Notes: generated by a model from the letters alone, not told the origin. A DNA stretch of 64,000 nucleotides from Neobacillus mesonae (GCA_023715865.1 JAMBOW010000001.1:682001-746000), one strand, 5' to 3'. Positions 1-8,562 are shown, counted from the stretch's first letter. A program made the numbers and translations.

Positions 1-1
1 T

Positions 2-289
2 TATCCTGTCATGCCTGGAGTCTTGATTGTAGAAGCACTGGCACAGGTGGGTGGTATCGCTATGTCCAACGTAGAGAGCGATAACCATAAGATAGGGTTA
101 CTGACTGGTATTGATAATTGTCGGTTTAAAAAGCAAGTAAAACCAGGGGATCAGCTCCATCTTGAATTCGAAGTAACCCGAACCAAGGGACAGATTGTCA
201 AGGGAACAGGCATCGCAATGGTAAACAATGAATTGGTTTGTGAAGCAGAAATAATGTTTGCATTTAATTCTATTGAGGCATTCAACTAA
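2..289 (+). CDS. fabZ: 3-hydroxyacyl-ACP dehydratase FabZ, C-terminal part
   Basis: This is the 3' end of a gene cut by the window edge; the frame is open from base 2. FabZ dehydrates 3-hydroxyacyl-ACP to trans-2-enoyl-ACP in cytoplasmic type II fatty acid synthesis. The visible part begins in the conserved helix with [15 protein letters not shown], which carries the catalytic Glu of the family; the catalytic His (HFPGxPxxPG loop) lies upstream of the window. The rest follows the hotdog-fold strands ('[17 protein letters not shown]'), as in full-length FabZ. The stop codon (287-289) is the TAA inside the CTAACGG of the downstream repeat. The family call is secure; whether it sits in its usual gene neighbourhood cannot be seen. 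Confidence 0.93.
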   Translation, partial: YPVMPGVLIVEALAQVGGIAMSNVESDNHKIGLLTGIDNCRFKKQVKPGDQLHLEFEVTRTKGQIVKGTGIAMVNNELVCEAEIMFAFNSIEAFN

Positions 290-362
290 CGGAAAACGTT
301 AGTTCAATATAGCATGGAGCAGTAAGCCGATCGGCAGCTGCTCCATTTTTTTGTACGTTAAA
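286..362 (+). repeat. Family-1 palindromic element, copy 1 (A+B, weak C) with terminator
   Basis: Module A is CTAACGG..CGTTAG at 286-303. Module B is a hairpin with arms GGAGCAG (316-322) and CTGCTCC (338-344) plus an inner GCCGATCGGC stem, followed by a run of seven T. It should act as the rho-independent terminator of fabZ. Module C is eroded (GTACGTTAAAGG). Confidence 0.85.
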
Positions 363-457
363 GGATAAAACCCATGAATTATACTATACGTAAATTTTGT
401 CACGATTTCTCAAGTTGAGATTGTTATATAGGTAAAGAGTGAAGGAGGTGAGCAGAT

Positions 458-1051
458 TTGAAATATTCCATTCCTGAGGAAGAGGAAACAAAAAGAAATG
501 CTATTGAAGCGTCTATAGAACAGGTCAAGGCAGGAGACATACATTCCTACCAAGCGATCATCATTCAGTTTGAACGGCAAATGTATACTTATTGCTACTA
601 TATTCTCAAAAATCATGAAGAGACTGAAGATGCACTACAGGAAATTTTCATTCGTGCCTACGAGCATCTTCATCAGTATAAGAGACAAGTATCTTTTTCT
701 GCATGGTTGTATAAGATAGCCTACCATCATCTAATGAACATGAAGAAGAAACAAAGTCGTTATCTTAACCTGATTGAGCATTACAAAGAGAAGCAACCGG
801 TAGCTCATATCTCTCAGCATGAGCCGATTGTGTACGAGCTGTTAGCGTATCTGAATAAGGAAGAGCAGCACATATTGTTGTTAAAGGCCGTAGAACAATA
901 CACTTTTGATGAAATCGGTGAAATTATGGGAATTAAATCGGCAACGGTACGAAAGAAGTATGAACGGTTACGTCAAAAACTGAAGGATCGAACAAAACAT
1001 AAAGGAGAGATAATACGTGGGAAAATCGCCGGAACAAATGGAATTCACTGA
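458..1051 (+). CDS. ECF-type RNA polymerase sigma factor (sigma-70 family)
   Basis: A 197-residue alternative sigma factor. Region 2 is seen around residues 42-75 (MYTYCYYILKNHEETEDALQ, then EIFIRAYEHL) and region 4 around residues 135-180 (FDEIGEIMGIKSATVRKKYE), the helix-turn-helix that reads the -35 box. There is no region 3, as usual for ECF factors. The start is TTG at 458, chosen because GAAGGAGGTG lies at 441-450. The last 35 bases overlap the next gene, which encodes a membrane protein with an anti-sigma-type domain, so the pair is probably translationally coupled and the sigma factor held at the membrane until a cell-envelope signal arrives. Target promoters cannot be told from the window. 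Confidence 0.9.
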   Translation: MKYSIPEEEETKRNAIEASIEQVKAGDIHSYQAIIIQFERQMYTYCYYILKNHEETEDALQEIFIRAYEHLHQYKRQVSFSAWLYKIAYHHLMNMKKKQSRYLNLIEHYKEKQPVAHISQHEPIVYELLAYLNKEEQHILLLKAVEQYTFDEIGEIMGIKSATVRKKYERLRQKLKDRTKHKGEIIRGKIAGTNGIH

Positions 1052-2210
1052 AATGGATGCGATCGAAAAAATGATTCGTGAGTCATCCTTACCTCGAAAT
1101 ACCATGAGCTATCAAATTATAAATAGGATTGGTGATAAGAAGATGACAAGAGTAACGTCAAATGTTAAGCCTAATATGCTAAGAAGAACATTGCTGGTCG
1201 CATCGGCTGCAGCCGTATTAGGGGGAAGTGTGATCGGATCAGGATTTGTATCACCAGCAATGGCAGCAAGCTTAAAGCAGATTCCTGTACTTGGTTTGCT
1301 TTTTGAAGATACTAGTGATGAATCAGTCAATGCCGCTATTCAGCAAGGGAGCGTATACAAACCGGATTTAAGTGTGACACACGATGGTGTGACTTTAAAG
1401 TTAACTGAATTATTATATGATGGAGCCCGGTTGTCCTTTATCTTGGAGCGAGAGGGAGTGGACTTACCAGGTACGGCTTCTCCATATTTAAATGAAAATG
1501 CTCAGATTACTGGTAATGGTGATAGCGAATATGTAAAATCAAGGATCTTGGCCAATGAAGAACAACTAAAAGGATATATTGAGACACCAAAAATCCTGGT
1601 AAACGGACAAGCAGTGGAAATGAAGGAAGGTAAATTTGGGGACTATCCTCATCAGGAAAATGCTTATATCGCTGAACTCACAAGGCTTTCAAAATTACCA
1701 GATCAATTCGAGTTAACTATTCAAGCTAATGTAACTCAGGTAAAAGAGACATTTGAATTTAAGGTCCCTGTAAATATGGCTAATGCCCCGGTTGTTATAC
1801 AGCCTACAAATGCTACGAAGTCGGATGGACAATTCAGTTATACCGTCAACAAGCTGGAAATCACACCGTTATCAACTCGATTGATTCTGGACAGCACAGG
1901 TGAAGTACCATCTTCTTCTGAGCAGAGTGGGGATTATAGTGCAAGTATGGTGTATTATGAGCTGGTAGATGACCAGGGGAACGTACTCGCACCACAGAAG
2001 TTTGAATATTTTAACAGTAAGCCAAAAACAGAGTATCATATTGATCAATTGTTCAGTCCAGCTAATGGTACTCCAAAATCGATCACAATTAAACCGTATA
2101 CCTTAACTGTCAATAACAAGGATTGGAGCATTGTGGGTAAAGGGGAACACAGTACGGGAGATAAAACATATCTAAAAGATCTGGAACAGACCATTACTAT
2201 ACAACCATAA
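1017..2210 (+). CDS. DUF4179-type membrane protein, probable anti-sigma factor
   Basis: A 397-residue protein with a cytoplasmic N-terminus of about 55 residues, one membrane segment (about 57-80, LVASAAAVLGGSVIGSGFV) and a large extracytoplasmic part. The segment after the membrane (about 83-170) resembles the DUF4179 domain common in anti-sigma proteins encoded next to ECF sigma factors. The start is GTG at 1017 with AAAGGAGAG at 1001; it lies inside the sigma gene, so the two overlap by 35 bases. No HxxxCxxC zinc anti-sigma motif is seen, so binding to the sigma factor is inferred from domain and position. A strong terminator follows at 2229-2258. Confidence 0.78.
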   Translation: MGKSPEQMEFTEMDAIEKMIRESSLPRNTMSYQIINRIGDKKMTRVTSNVKPNMLRRTLLVASAAAVLGGSVIGSGFVSPAMAASLKQIPVLGLLFEDTSDESVNAAIQQGSVYKPDLSVTHDGVTLKLTELLYDGARLSFILEREGVDLPGTASPYLNENAQITGNGDSEYVKSRILANEEQLKGYIETPKILVNGQAVEMKEGKFGDYPHQENAYIAELTRLSKLPDQFELTIQANVTQVKETFEFKVPVNMANAPVVIQPTNATKSDGQFSYTVNKLEITPLSTRLILDSTGEVPSSSEQSGDYSASMVYYELVDDQGNVLAPQKFEYFNSKPKTEYHIDQLFSPANGTPKSITIKPYTLTVNNKDWSIVGKGEHSTGDKTYLKDLEQTITIQP

Positions 2211-2228
2211 ATGAACTATATGAAAAAG

Positions 2229-2258
2229 GCGAGACCCAAATGAGGTCTCGCTTTTTAT
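2229..2258 (+). terminator. Rho-independent terminator of the sigma/anti-sigma operon
   Basis: Perfect 8-bp stem GCGAGACC / GGTCTCGC with a 7-base loop, followed by TTTTTATT. Confidence 0.9.
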
Positions 2259-2587
2259 TATTGGATATCATCACATTAATATAGTCAGTTTACCAGCATA
2301 TGAAAATGAGTTATTAGTATAATAAATTGGATTTTGAGTCTAGCCAATCCCCTTCGCTAGTCAATGAATCACTTCTAATAAAAAGAGACAGAGGGAGTAT
2401 TGTAGTTACTTTATGAGGATGAAGTCGCTTGTTAGTATATAACAATATTGGTATAATTCTATACTCTGCAACATTTTCTGTTGAGATTTCGTTTATTTAG
2501 CTGAAGGGAGCGTATAGCAAAAAACTAACGACAACAAAAATTGAGCTAGAAGAAGATAAAATATATAACCTTGGGAGGAATCCATCT
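2259..2587. other. Intergenic region, no gene seen
   Basis: AT-rich spacer with stops in all frames. It must hold the promoter of the secreted stalk-domain protein. The only clear signal is the ribosome binding site TTGGGAGGA at 2570-2579. Confidence 0.6.
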
Positions 2588-3373
2588 ATGAAAAAAACAT
2601 TAATCATTCTAGCACTCTCTTTGGTGTGTACTTTACTAATCCATAATCCAGCGATAAGCTACGCCGATGACTTTTCGGAAACGATTGATAATGGCAAAAT
2701 TGAAAATGGACGAGCATTAATTCCAATACGTGCAGTTTCTGAGAGATTCAATTCAGAAGTGATTTGGAACCAGGAAACCAAAAGCATTACGATTATTCGG
2801 GGTAATAAACAACTGCTGATGCATGTTAATTCTCGCAATGCTTTATTAAATAACGTTGCTTTCAGTCTTGATGTGCCAGTTAAAATTGAAAATGGAACAA
2901 CTTATATACCAGCACGTAGTTTTGCTAAAGCCTTTGGCGGTACAGCGCTGTGGTCCAAACAAGAACGAAAAGCAACGATTACGATCGGTCTGCAACAGGT
3001 CTTTATCTTCACAGAGCCTCTCAAATCTTCGAGAATAAATCAGGAAAGAATAAAGGTTCTTAATACAAAGATAAATGAAGCCACCGATCTCTCAAGTTAT
3101 TCACAGATTCGATCATATTTCAGACCTTATTTCACGGATTCATTTATAAACAAGATTATACTCAGCAATGGCATAGAAAATAATGCTATATTAACAAATT
3201 TGAATGAGGTTACCTACGACAGCACCACAATGGCGAGAATGCACCAATCTGCTTACTTTGAGAGTGGTCCTATCAATCTTGAGCTCGTTAATCGTTATGT
3301 ATTCTATAAATTTGTAGATAACCAATGGAAAGTGGATGACGTGAACGTGGGCAGACAAATTATTAACCCTTAA
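2588..3373 (+). CDS. Secreted stalk-domain (copper amine oxidase N-terminal-like) protein
   Basis: A 261-residue exported protein. A signal peptide covers residues 1-26 (KKTLIILALSLVCTLLI core, probable cleavage after SYA). Residues 35-135 match the copper amine oxidase N-terminal-like stalk domain that is abundant in Paenibacillus exoproteins: GRALIPIRAVSERF, a W-N-x-E-x-K-S-I-T strand, then GTTYIPARSFAKAFG. No amine oxidase catalytic domain follows. The remaining ~120 residues are not recognised; they include a YxxIRSYFRPYFTDSF segment. Stalk domains are thought to be wall-binding or scaffolding modules, so the role is inferred as extracellular structure. A family-2 terminator element lies 160 bases downstream. 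Confidence 0.8.
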   Translation: MKKTLIILALSLVCTLLIHNPAISYADDFSETIDNGKIENGRALIPIRAVSERFNSEVIWNQETKSITIIRGNKQLLMHVNSRNALLNNVAFSLDVPVKIENGTTYIPARSFAKAFGGTALWSKQERKATITIGLQQVFIFTEPLKSSRINQERIKVLNTKINEATDLSSYSQIRSYFRPYFTDSFINKIILSNGIENNAILTNLNEVTYDSTTMARMHQSAYFESGPINLELVNRYVFYKFVDNQWKVDDVNVGRQIINP

Positions 3374-3535
3374 CATGGACTGCCAGTTTATTAAGCGGCT
3401 GTGCATTGCATAAATGGCCTAATTTCAGTGCCAGAAAGATTCAAGATGCTTTTAAGAAGCTTATACTTAATGATTGCAAGTATGATTGACTTGCGTTTAT
3501 TGATGAAGGACTTATCTACAAATCAAAAAGTGTCG

Positions 3536-3608
3536 GGGGACAAAAACATGATCCCATTAAAGTCGCTATTTTAGCGGCTTTTTTGTTTTATTGGAATAAG
3601 TTCTTGGC
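3536..3608 (+). repeat. Family-2 palindromic element, copy 1, with terminator
   Basis: Starts GGGGACAAAAACAT, ends AAGTTCTTGGC. In between is the hairpin AGTCGC-tatttta-GCGGCT followed by six T, a rho-independent terminator. The outer arms are imperfect here. Confidence 0.8.
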
Positions 3609-3714
3609 AGTTATGTTGAGTGAATCAACTTTGGTGTAAGAGGTTTTTAATGGTATTTGTGCGAATGTAAATAAAAGTGAACAAACTAAAAATATTCAAA
3701 GGGAGGTAAGATTC

Positions 3715-3912
3715 ATTAAAACAAACAGGCAACTGTATGTTGGGCTAATTTCCTTTCCTATCTTGATCCTTTTATCTTGCTTAACCGTTATTGGGACACC
3801 TCATCAATTTGTTAAAATTACTCATTTGATATCAATTGTAGCTTTGTCATGTAGTTTGGGAGCTTTCATAAGAGAAATCTTTGTGCAAAAGGAAAGAACA
3901 AAAAAGCCATAG
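3715..3912 (+). CDS. Small membrane protein, probable ATT start
   Basis: A 65-residue open frame not starting at ATG/GTG/TTG. A strong ribosome binding site (GGGAGGT at 3701-3707) sits 7 bases before ATT AAA ACA AAC. The product has two hydrophobic segments (YVGLISFPILILLSCLTVIG and a second at LISIVALSCSLGAFI) and a charged tail ending KERTKKP. Length and layout are typical of small two-helix membrane proteins; the family is not recognised. ATT initiation is rare in bacteria, so the alternative is that the start codon has mutated and the gene is decaying. Its stop is directly followed by a truncated NUDIX frame. Confidence 0.5.
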   Translation: MKTNRQLYVGLISFPILILLSCLTVIGTPHQFVKITHLISIVALSCSLGAFIREIFVQKERTKKP

Positions 3913-4314
3913 GCTTATGAAAATAACGATCAGCCAACAGGTGGACTTGAACCTGGTGAAACACTTCCTGAGGCTGCTAAACGAGAGGCAAAAGAAGAGG
4001 CGTGTGTTGAAATAGAGGTTGGTCCAGTTGCATTCGTTTATGAATATCAACCTACGAAAAGCAATTACATATACGGGGACATTCATTCGATCGGAGTTAC
4101 TTTTGAATGCAAATTAAAACCTAAATCTTACCCCAAGCTTCCGAAGGAGCCAGACCCTAATCAAATTGGAGTAAAGTGGGTTCCCATTTCGGAGTTACAT
4201 TCCATTCAGTTATATCCAGAAATTAATCAGGATATTATTGATTTTTACGACGGAAAAACATACAGAAATTACGTCGAGGAGTACGAAATACAAAATAGTA
4301 AGTTATTAGGCTAA
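3913..4314 (+). pseudogene. 5'-truncated NUDIX hydrolase
   Basis: The frame reads a clear NUDIX box: GGLEPGETLPEAAKREAKEE, followed by A-C, i.e. Gx5Ex7REUxEE with the usual final Gly replaced by Cys. It continues with a normal C-terminal half (VKWVPISELHSIQLYPEI). The N-terminal strands and any start codon are missing: the frame begins immediately after the stop of the preceding small membrane gene. NUDIX enzymes hydrolyse nucleoside diphosphate derivatives; this copy lacks the first ~40 residues and is probably dead unless translated by read-through from the gene before it. The stop TAA (4312-4314) is part of the CTAACGGG of the next repeat. Confidence 0.75.
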
Positions 4315-4390
4315 CGGGAAACGATAGTTGACTAATCTAGCAAGCAGCTGGGAAATGCGATCGGCTGCTTTTATAAGCTCAAGGGCAGAA
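4311..4390 (+). repeat. Family-1 element, copy 2 (A+B+weak C)
   Basis: A module CTAACGGGAAACGATAG at 4311-4327. B module is a divergent hairpin, AAGCAGC (4342-4348) / GCTGCTT (4364-4370) followed by TT. C is eroded (AAGCTCAAGGGCAG). Confidence 0.75.
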
Positions 4391-4453
4391 TAATTCAACA
4401 AACAGAAGTTTCTTGCGTCTAATAGCTAATTGGAAAAATATAAGAGGAGTTGA

Positions 4454-4936
4454 ATGAGAAAGATGACAGCATCATTTTCACATAAGCCCGAAGGATACGA
4501 ATGCCCATTTTGTCGTATTTGGGGAATCGAGCGACCTAATCAGGGAACAAAACAAAGGGATATCGTTTATCAGAATGAAAAAGTAACGGCATTTATAGCG
4601 AGCAAATGGTGGCCAAACAATAAAGGACATGTTCTTGTTGTTCCTAATCAACATTTCGAGAACATCTTTGAACTCCCTGGGGATTACGCTGTTGAAATTC
4701 ACCGCGCGGCTCAGCTTACTGCATTTGCAATGAAAAGTACATATGGATGTGATGGGATTTCTACGCGGCAACATAATGAGCCTGCTGGCAATCAAGACGT
4801 GTGGCATTATCATCTCCATGTTTACCCTAGATATATGAATGATCAACTCTATCTTTCAAAGGGTTCTCAGTCCGATCCAGATGAACGCTCTTTCTATGCT
4901 GATAAGCTGCGTTCTTGGATTAAGGAAAATAGTTAA
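4454..4936 (+). CDS. HIT (histidine triad) family protein
   Basis: A 160-residue cytoplasmic protein of the HIT superfamily, nucleotide hydrolases/transferases acting on AMP-linked substrates. The triad is HYHLHV near residue 117 (WHYHLHVYPRY), with the upstream strand GHVLVVPNQHFENIFELP typical of the fold. An N-terminal CPFC pair near residues 18-21 may bind zinc, as in other HIT branches. The start ATG at 4454 has AGAGGAG just upstream. The gene stands alone, bounded by repeat modules on both sides. The exact substrate is not predictable. Confidence 0.88.
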   Translation: MRKMTASFSHKPEGYECPFCRIWGIERPNQGTKQRDIVYQNEKVTAFIASKWWPNNKGHVLVVPNQHFENIFELPGDYAVEIHRAAQLTAFAMKSTYGCDGISTRQHNEPAGNQDVWHYHLHVYPRYMNDQLYLSKGSQSDPDERSFYADKLRSWIKENS

Positions 4937-5445
4937 GGTCCAGGAGGAGCAATTGATGTTTAAGTAGAAAAAGAATCTGATATTACGTGGACCCTACTAG
5001 AGAAAAAACGAGGTTCTTTCATTAAGCTAACTGGCAGTTTAACGGTACTATCCGTATATTTGAATCGTAATAAAATCAGTTGCAAAAAGAGTAGCATTTC
5101 CTATTTTGGGTCTCATATTAACTGTTATTGGTTATACGTTTTTGAAATTCGTTCGTGAAAATGAAGAACAGACGCAATTGCTTAGAGAAGAGCTAAGTCG
5201 TTTAACAAGAGTGGTTGAACAAATACAGAAGAAGCCTTAGCTTATAAATTATTCGCTGCAATAGCTAACGGATAGTTTAACACTAAAGTAGGTTTGGAAA
5301 ATACTTGAGGAATGCTTTCTAAAACATAAAAGTACGGAAAGTTGAAGAATTAAATGAATAGGTATGCTCCGAGAAAAATACATATTATTGGTTCGAATTC
5401 ATGTAAATGGATGCAACTGTTTAAAAGTATAAAGGGGGGGTACAA
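4937..5445. other. Decayed spacer with repeat C modules and a membrane-protein remnant
   Basis: A perfect ribosome binding site (AGGAGGAG, 4943-4950) precedes ATG TTT AAG TAG at 4955, a gene start that dies after three codons. C-type repeat modules occur at 5019-5045 (CATTAAGCTAACTGGCAG) and 5263-5283 (GCTAACGGATAG). A remnant frame lies between them. Confidence 0.55.
5064..5240 (+). pseudogene. Remnant of a small membrane/coiled-coil protein
   Basis: An open frame of 58 codons without a usable start. It reads a hydrophobic helix (VAFPILGLILTVIGYTFLKF) and then a charged, heptad-like tail (EELSRLTRVVEQIQ) ending KKP. The N-terminus seems lost next to the C-type repeat module. The family is not recognised. 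Confidence 0.35.
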
Positions 5446-6000
5446 ATGCATTTTTTCATAGGAATCGTTCCACCTGATGATTACAAGGAACAAATTTCGC
5501 TATTTCGTAATAAATGGGCTAAGGCATTTCGAAATCGATGGGATAATAACGGCTTTAGGGATCCTGTGGAGCCCCATATTACTGTTAAAGCTCAAAGCGG
5601 ACTTACGGAGGATATGAATTGGCTTGAAAAAGTAAGAGAAACATGTTCTTCATTTCCAATCTTCCAGTTAACTTTGTCTGAACCAGCAACATTCGGAACA
5701 GCGGTTACATTCCTTAGCGTTGAATCGAAAGAAATATATAATCTACACAAGAACTTGTTAGATGCGGTTTCCCCGCCGCCCGAACTTATTGATAGGTATA
5801 TAGAGTTGGATCACTTCATTCCACATTTGACTTTGGGTCAAACAAAATGGGGCATGAATGAAGCAGAAATTATAGAAATGAAATTGGCTGCGAGAGAAGC
5901 GTTATCTCCTTTTCCAAGCTTTGATGTAACATTCGTGCGGATATTTGATATCAAAAAAAACGCACCTTTTGAAGATATCAAACTTGCCAAGTTGTTCTAA
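5446..6000 (+). CDS. 2'-5' RNA ligase-like (2H phosphoesterase superfamily) protein
   Basis: A 184-residue protein with the two HxT motifs that define 2H phosphoesterases: HITV near residue 46 (EPHITVKAQSG) and HLTL near residue 127 (HFIPHLTLGQTK). The family hydrolyses or joins 2',5'/cyclic phosphodiester bonds in RNA or small nucleotides; Firmicutes members such as YjcG are mostly uncharacterised. The start ATG at 5446 follows AAAGGGGGGG with good spacing. It is a single-gene unit followed by an A-type repeat. Substrate unknown. Confidence 0.85.
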   Translation: MHFFIGIVPPDDYKEQISLFRNKWAKAFRNRWDNNGFRDPVEPHITVKAQSGLTEDMNWLEKVRETCSSFPIFQLTLSEPATFGTAVTFLSVESKEIYNLHKNLLDAVSPPPELIDRYIELDHFIPHLTLGQTKWGMNEAEIIEMKLAAREALSPFPSFDVTFVRIFDIKKNAPFEDIKLAKLF

Positions 6001-6010
6001 TTTGATCATT

Positions 6011-6036
6011 GAACTAACGGGAAACGTTAGATCAAA
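6011..6036 (+). repeat. Family-1 element, A module only
   Basis: CTAACGGGAAACGTTAG dyad at 6014-6030 with flanking AA..ATCAA. The B and C modules are missing; a broken GNAT gene follows directly. Confidence 0.75.
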
Positions 6037-6039
6037 ACA

Positions 6040-6197
6040 GAAGTGAAGGAATTTGTAAATGATCATATTAATCAGTTTTGGGAAACAGAAGAGGACTTTT
6101 TTTTAAAAAAGGTTACGGTTATGCTGCAATCGAGGATTCTGAAGTGAGCGGCGTTTGTTACTCCAGCTTTGTCATAAAGCAAAAACATGCGGTCTGA
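6040..6197 (+). pseudogene. GNAT acetyltransferase fragment with frameshift
   Basis: Two frames must be joined at a T8/A6 homopolymer tract (about 6096-6110): EFVNDHINQFWETEEDFF, then KGYGYAAIEDSEVSGVCYSS and FVIKQKHAV. This matches the middle of GNAT_acetyltransferase-type proteins (PF12746-like, 'GFGYC..VSVCYSAFV..HAIDIET'). Both ends are missing, so it is a relic. Confidence 0.5.
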
Positions 6198-6239
6198 TAT
6201 AGCAAAAGGATAACACTTGATTTTGAAAAAGAAGAAAAA

Positions 6240-6262
6240 GCCCTGTAACAGGGCTTTTTTAA
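6240..6262 (-). terminator. Rho-independent terminator (minus-strand operon end; T-runs on both strands)
   Basis: Stem GCCCTG / CAGGGC (6240-6254) flanked by A5 on one side and T6 on the other, so it works in both directions. On the minus strand it lies just after the cupin gene. Confidence 0.85.
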
Positions 6263-6268
6263 ATTCAA

Positions 6269-6679
6269 TCAATTAACTTTGTTATATTCCTCATCTGATA
6301 CGGGTTCCAACCACTCCGGTGTACCTGCCGTGACGGCAATGTGCGTAAACCAGCTGTCTTTGGTAGCGCCGTGCCAGTGTTTAACACCGTCATGGGTAAC
6401 AATAACATCTCCGGCTTTTAAGAATTGAGCAGGTTTACCTTCTTCTTGGTACCAACCTTCGCCGCCAGTAACTAACAAAAGCTGAAAGCCATTACGATGG
6501 ATATGCCAGTTATTTCTGCATCCAGGTTCAAAGGTCACATTTCCTACACCAACACTCACTTCAGGGTCAGCGATTAATGTGTGAAGATAGCTTTGTCCAA
6601 TAAAAAATTGTGCATAAGCTTCATTTTTTTCGCCTACTGGAAAAATGACTCCATTTTTTACTTCTTCATTCTTTGCCAT
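6269..6679 (-). CDS. Cupin domain protein (small beta-barrel, mandelonitrile-lyase-like type)
   Basis: A 136-residue single-cupin protein. The first cupin motif is seen at WHIHRNGFQLLLVTGGEGWY (HxH, with Q in place of the usual E) and the second at DGVKHWHGA. Such proteins bind a metal ion in a small beta-barrel and are encoded beside carboxymuconolactone-decarboxylase and aldo-keto-reductase genes in many bacteria, as here. It is the last gene of a three-gene minus-strand operon. The start ATG at 6679 is preceded by GGGGGGAA. The reaction is unknown; detoxification of a reactive aldehyde or peroxide is a reasonable guess from neighbours. Confidence 0.82.
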   Translation of the reverse strand: MAKNEEVKNGVIFPVGEKNEAYAQFFIGQSYLHTLIADPEVSVGVGNVTFEPGCRNNWHIHRNGFQLLLVTGGEGWYQEEGKPAQFLKAGDVIVTHDGVKHWHGATKDSWFTHIAVTAGTPEWLEPVSDEEYNKVN

Positions 6680-6739
6680 TTTAAATTCCCCCCATAAATC
6701 TAATTAATTTTTGAATCCTTTAGCCAAAATCAATTGTGT

Positions 6740-7603
6740 TTACTTTAATTTCCCACCAAATACCGGGAAGAAGCTATGCTCACCATAATTTTGAAGGGGT
6801 TCTGCATTCTTCAAAGTTTCCATATCTGCATCGCTGATAACAAAATCAAGTTCTGCATTGATTCTCATGTGATCTGGATTTGAAGTCTTAGGAATGACGA
6901 CAAGTCCAAGCTGAATATCATAACGTAGACAAAGCTGAGCAACAGATACTTCATACTTATCAGCTATTACCTTAACCTCTGCATGATCGAGGACCGCACC
7001 GTGTGCAATTGGTGAATATGCTTCTACAAGGATGTCATTCTTCTGGCAGAACTCAATTAGCTCCAATGGAGTATTGCTCACATGTGCCAATATCTGATTT
7101 ACCATAGGCTTGATCTCACAGCCCGCAAGAATATTCTCTATATCATCCTGAAGGAAATTAGAAAGACCGATTGCCTTTACTTTGCCTGCTTTATAAGCAT
7201 CTTCCATTGCTCTCCAAACTTCTTTGTTCTCCTCAAAGTAACGCTTCTCCTCACGGAATTCCTTCCAAGGCTGTGGGCTGTGAATAATAAGAAGATCAAT
7301 GTAATCCAGTCCCATCTTTGCTAATGACTCATCAATAGACTGACTAACTGCGTTATAGTCCTTTGCTTCTGCAGCAACCTTAGTGGTAATGAAAAGCTCC
7401 TCTCTTGCAACACTGCAGGAACGGATTCCTTCACCTACTCCAGCTTCATTCATATAAGCCTGGGCTGTATCAATATGGCGATATCCGATGGATACCGCAT
7501 CATGCACTGCCTGTGCGGCCTGCTTATCGTCAAGCAGCCATGTACCGAGACCCATTTTTGGAATTTCTACACCGTTTGATAATTTATAAGCTTCGTTAAA
7601 CAT
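6740..7603 (-). CDS. Aldo/keto reductase
   Basis: A 287-residue NADPH-dependent oxidoreductase with a TIM-barrel fold. The AKR tetrad is visible: D45 and Y50 (HIDTAQAY), K75 (FITTKV) and H108 (LLIIHSPQPW). The NADPH-binding IPKT(S/N) motif (LVVIPKTSNPDHM) is near residue 238. The length is typical of the AKR5-like bacterial group. The start ATG at 7603 has AGAGGAG upstream. It sits between the CMD-family gene and the cupin gene and is probably cotranscribed with them. It reduces aldehydes or ketones; the substrate is unknown. Confidence 0.93.
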   Translation of the reverse strand: MFNEAYKLSNGVEIPKMGLGTWLLDDKQAAQAVHDAVSIGYRHIDTAQAYMNEAGVGEGIRSCSVAREELFITTKVAAEAKDYNAVSQSIDESLAKMGLDYIDLLIIHSPQPWKEFREEKRYFEENKEVWRAMEDAYKAGKVKAIGLSNFLQDDIENILAGCEIKPMVNQILAHVSNTPLELIEFCQKNDILVEAYSPIAHGAVLDHAEVKVIADKYEVSVAQLCLRYDIQLGLVVIPKTSNPDHMRINAELDFVISDADMETLKNAEPLQNYGEHSFFPVFGGKLK

Positions 7604-7666
7604 GAGATTGTCTCCTCTGCATTATAATTTTTAGTACAATATTAGCCGCATTTCTGTACTCTTATC

Positions 7667-8422
7667 TTAAATTTCAGGAATAATTTCATTAACACATGCC
7701 AATGCGTTTAGTGTTCTTGGGAACCCTATATACGGAAGGCAATGAGTGATGGCACTGATCATGGTCTCCTTGCTATTGCCAACATTACTGTTACCTTGAA
7801 TATGGGCTCTTACTTGACTCTCAGTACCACCTAAAGTAATGATGATGCATAGTGTTAGCAGCTCTCGTATTTTTAAATCTAAACCGCCGCGAGTATAGAA
7901 ATCTCCAAAGCAAAAAGCGGAAAGATAATCTTGTATATGCTTTTGATTTGCGGGAGCATTCTCTTTCATTTTTTCTATAACATCACCAAATATCTTGACC
8001 TGAACAGCAAGTCCTTCATCAAAACGAGTTGACTCGTTAACCTTTGCTTGGCTTTCAACAGGTAACGAGATATTGTTGGATTTGAAGACTTCATTGACTT
8101 CCTGGATGGCGTTCAAAGTTTTAGAAAATCCAATATACGGAGCACATTGATAAATAGCCTCTTTAATTTCGACAGGAGTTAGACCAACATGAAGTGCTGC
8201 ACCAACATGTGCTTTTAATTGAGGGAGTGTCTGATTAGTAGCCAGAACCACTAGAACAATCAGCTCACGTTGTTTATCGTCTAAATTTCCTTGGTAGAAA
8301 ACTTCTCCAAAAATAAAATGGTTCAGAATATTCTGAAAGTCTGGATCCGTACTATAGTTGGCAGTTACTTGTTCACCAAATAGCTGTTTAAACTTTTCTT
8401 TACTTTTTTTAATTCGATCCAA
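7667..8422 (-). CDS. Carboxymuconolactone decarboxylase family protein (two CMD domains)
   Basis: A 251-residue protein with two tandem CMD/AhpD-like domains (about 30-115 and 150-240), seen as paired 'R-E-L-(I/L)-x-L' plus 'L-K/Q-x-H' segments: QRELIVLVVLA..LPQLKAHVGAAL and IRELLTLCIII..SQVRAHIQGN. No CxxC peroxidase pair is seen, so AhpD-type peroxidase activity is unlikely. The start is TTG at 8422 with GGAGGTGGG upstream. It is the promoter-proximal gene of the minus-strand operon, divergent from the TetR gene at 8627. Family is certain; function in this operon is unknown. Confidence 0.9.
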   Translation of the reverse strand: MDRIKKSKEKFKQLFGEQVTANYSTDPDFQNILNHFIFGEVFYQGNLDDKQRELIVLVVLATNQTLPQLKAHVGAALHVGLTPVEIKEAIYQCAPYIGFSKTLNAIQEVNEVFKSNNISLPVESQAKVNESTRFDEGLAVQVKIFGDVIEKMKENAPANQKHIQDYLSAFCFGDFYTRGGLDLKIRELLTLCIIITLGGTESQVRAHIQGNSNVGNSKETMISAITHCLPYIGFPRTLNALACVNEIIPEI

Positions 8423-8562
8423 AATCCCACCTCCTACAGTCTGGTATCCCCATATGGTAATTCTTGCTGATCATTATAATCGCATGTTGATACCTTATCG
8501 CACATCTGTGTATAATATTAAAATGAAAAGAGGACGTCTTCAATAATCAGAATGTTGGGATT

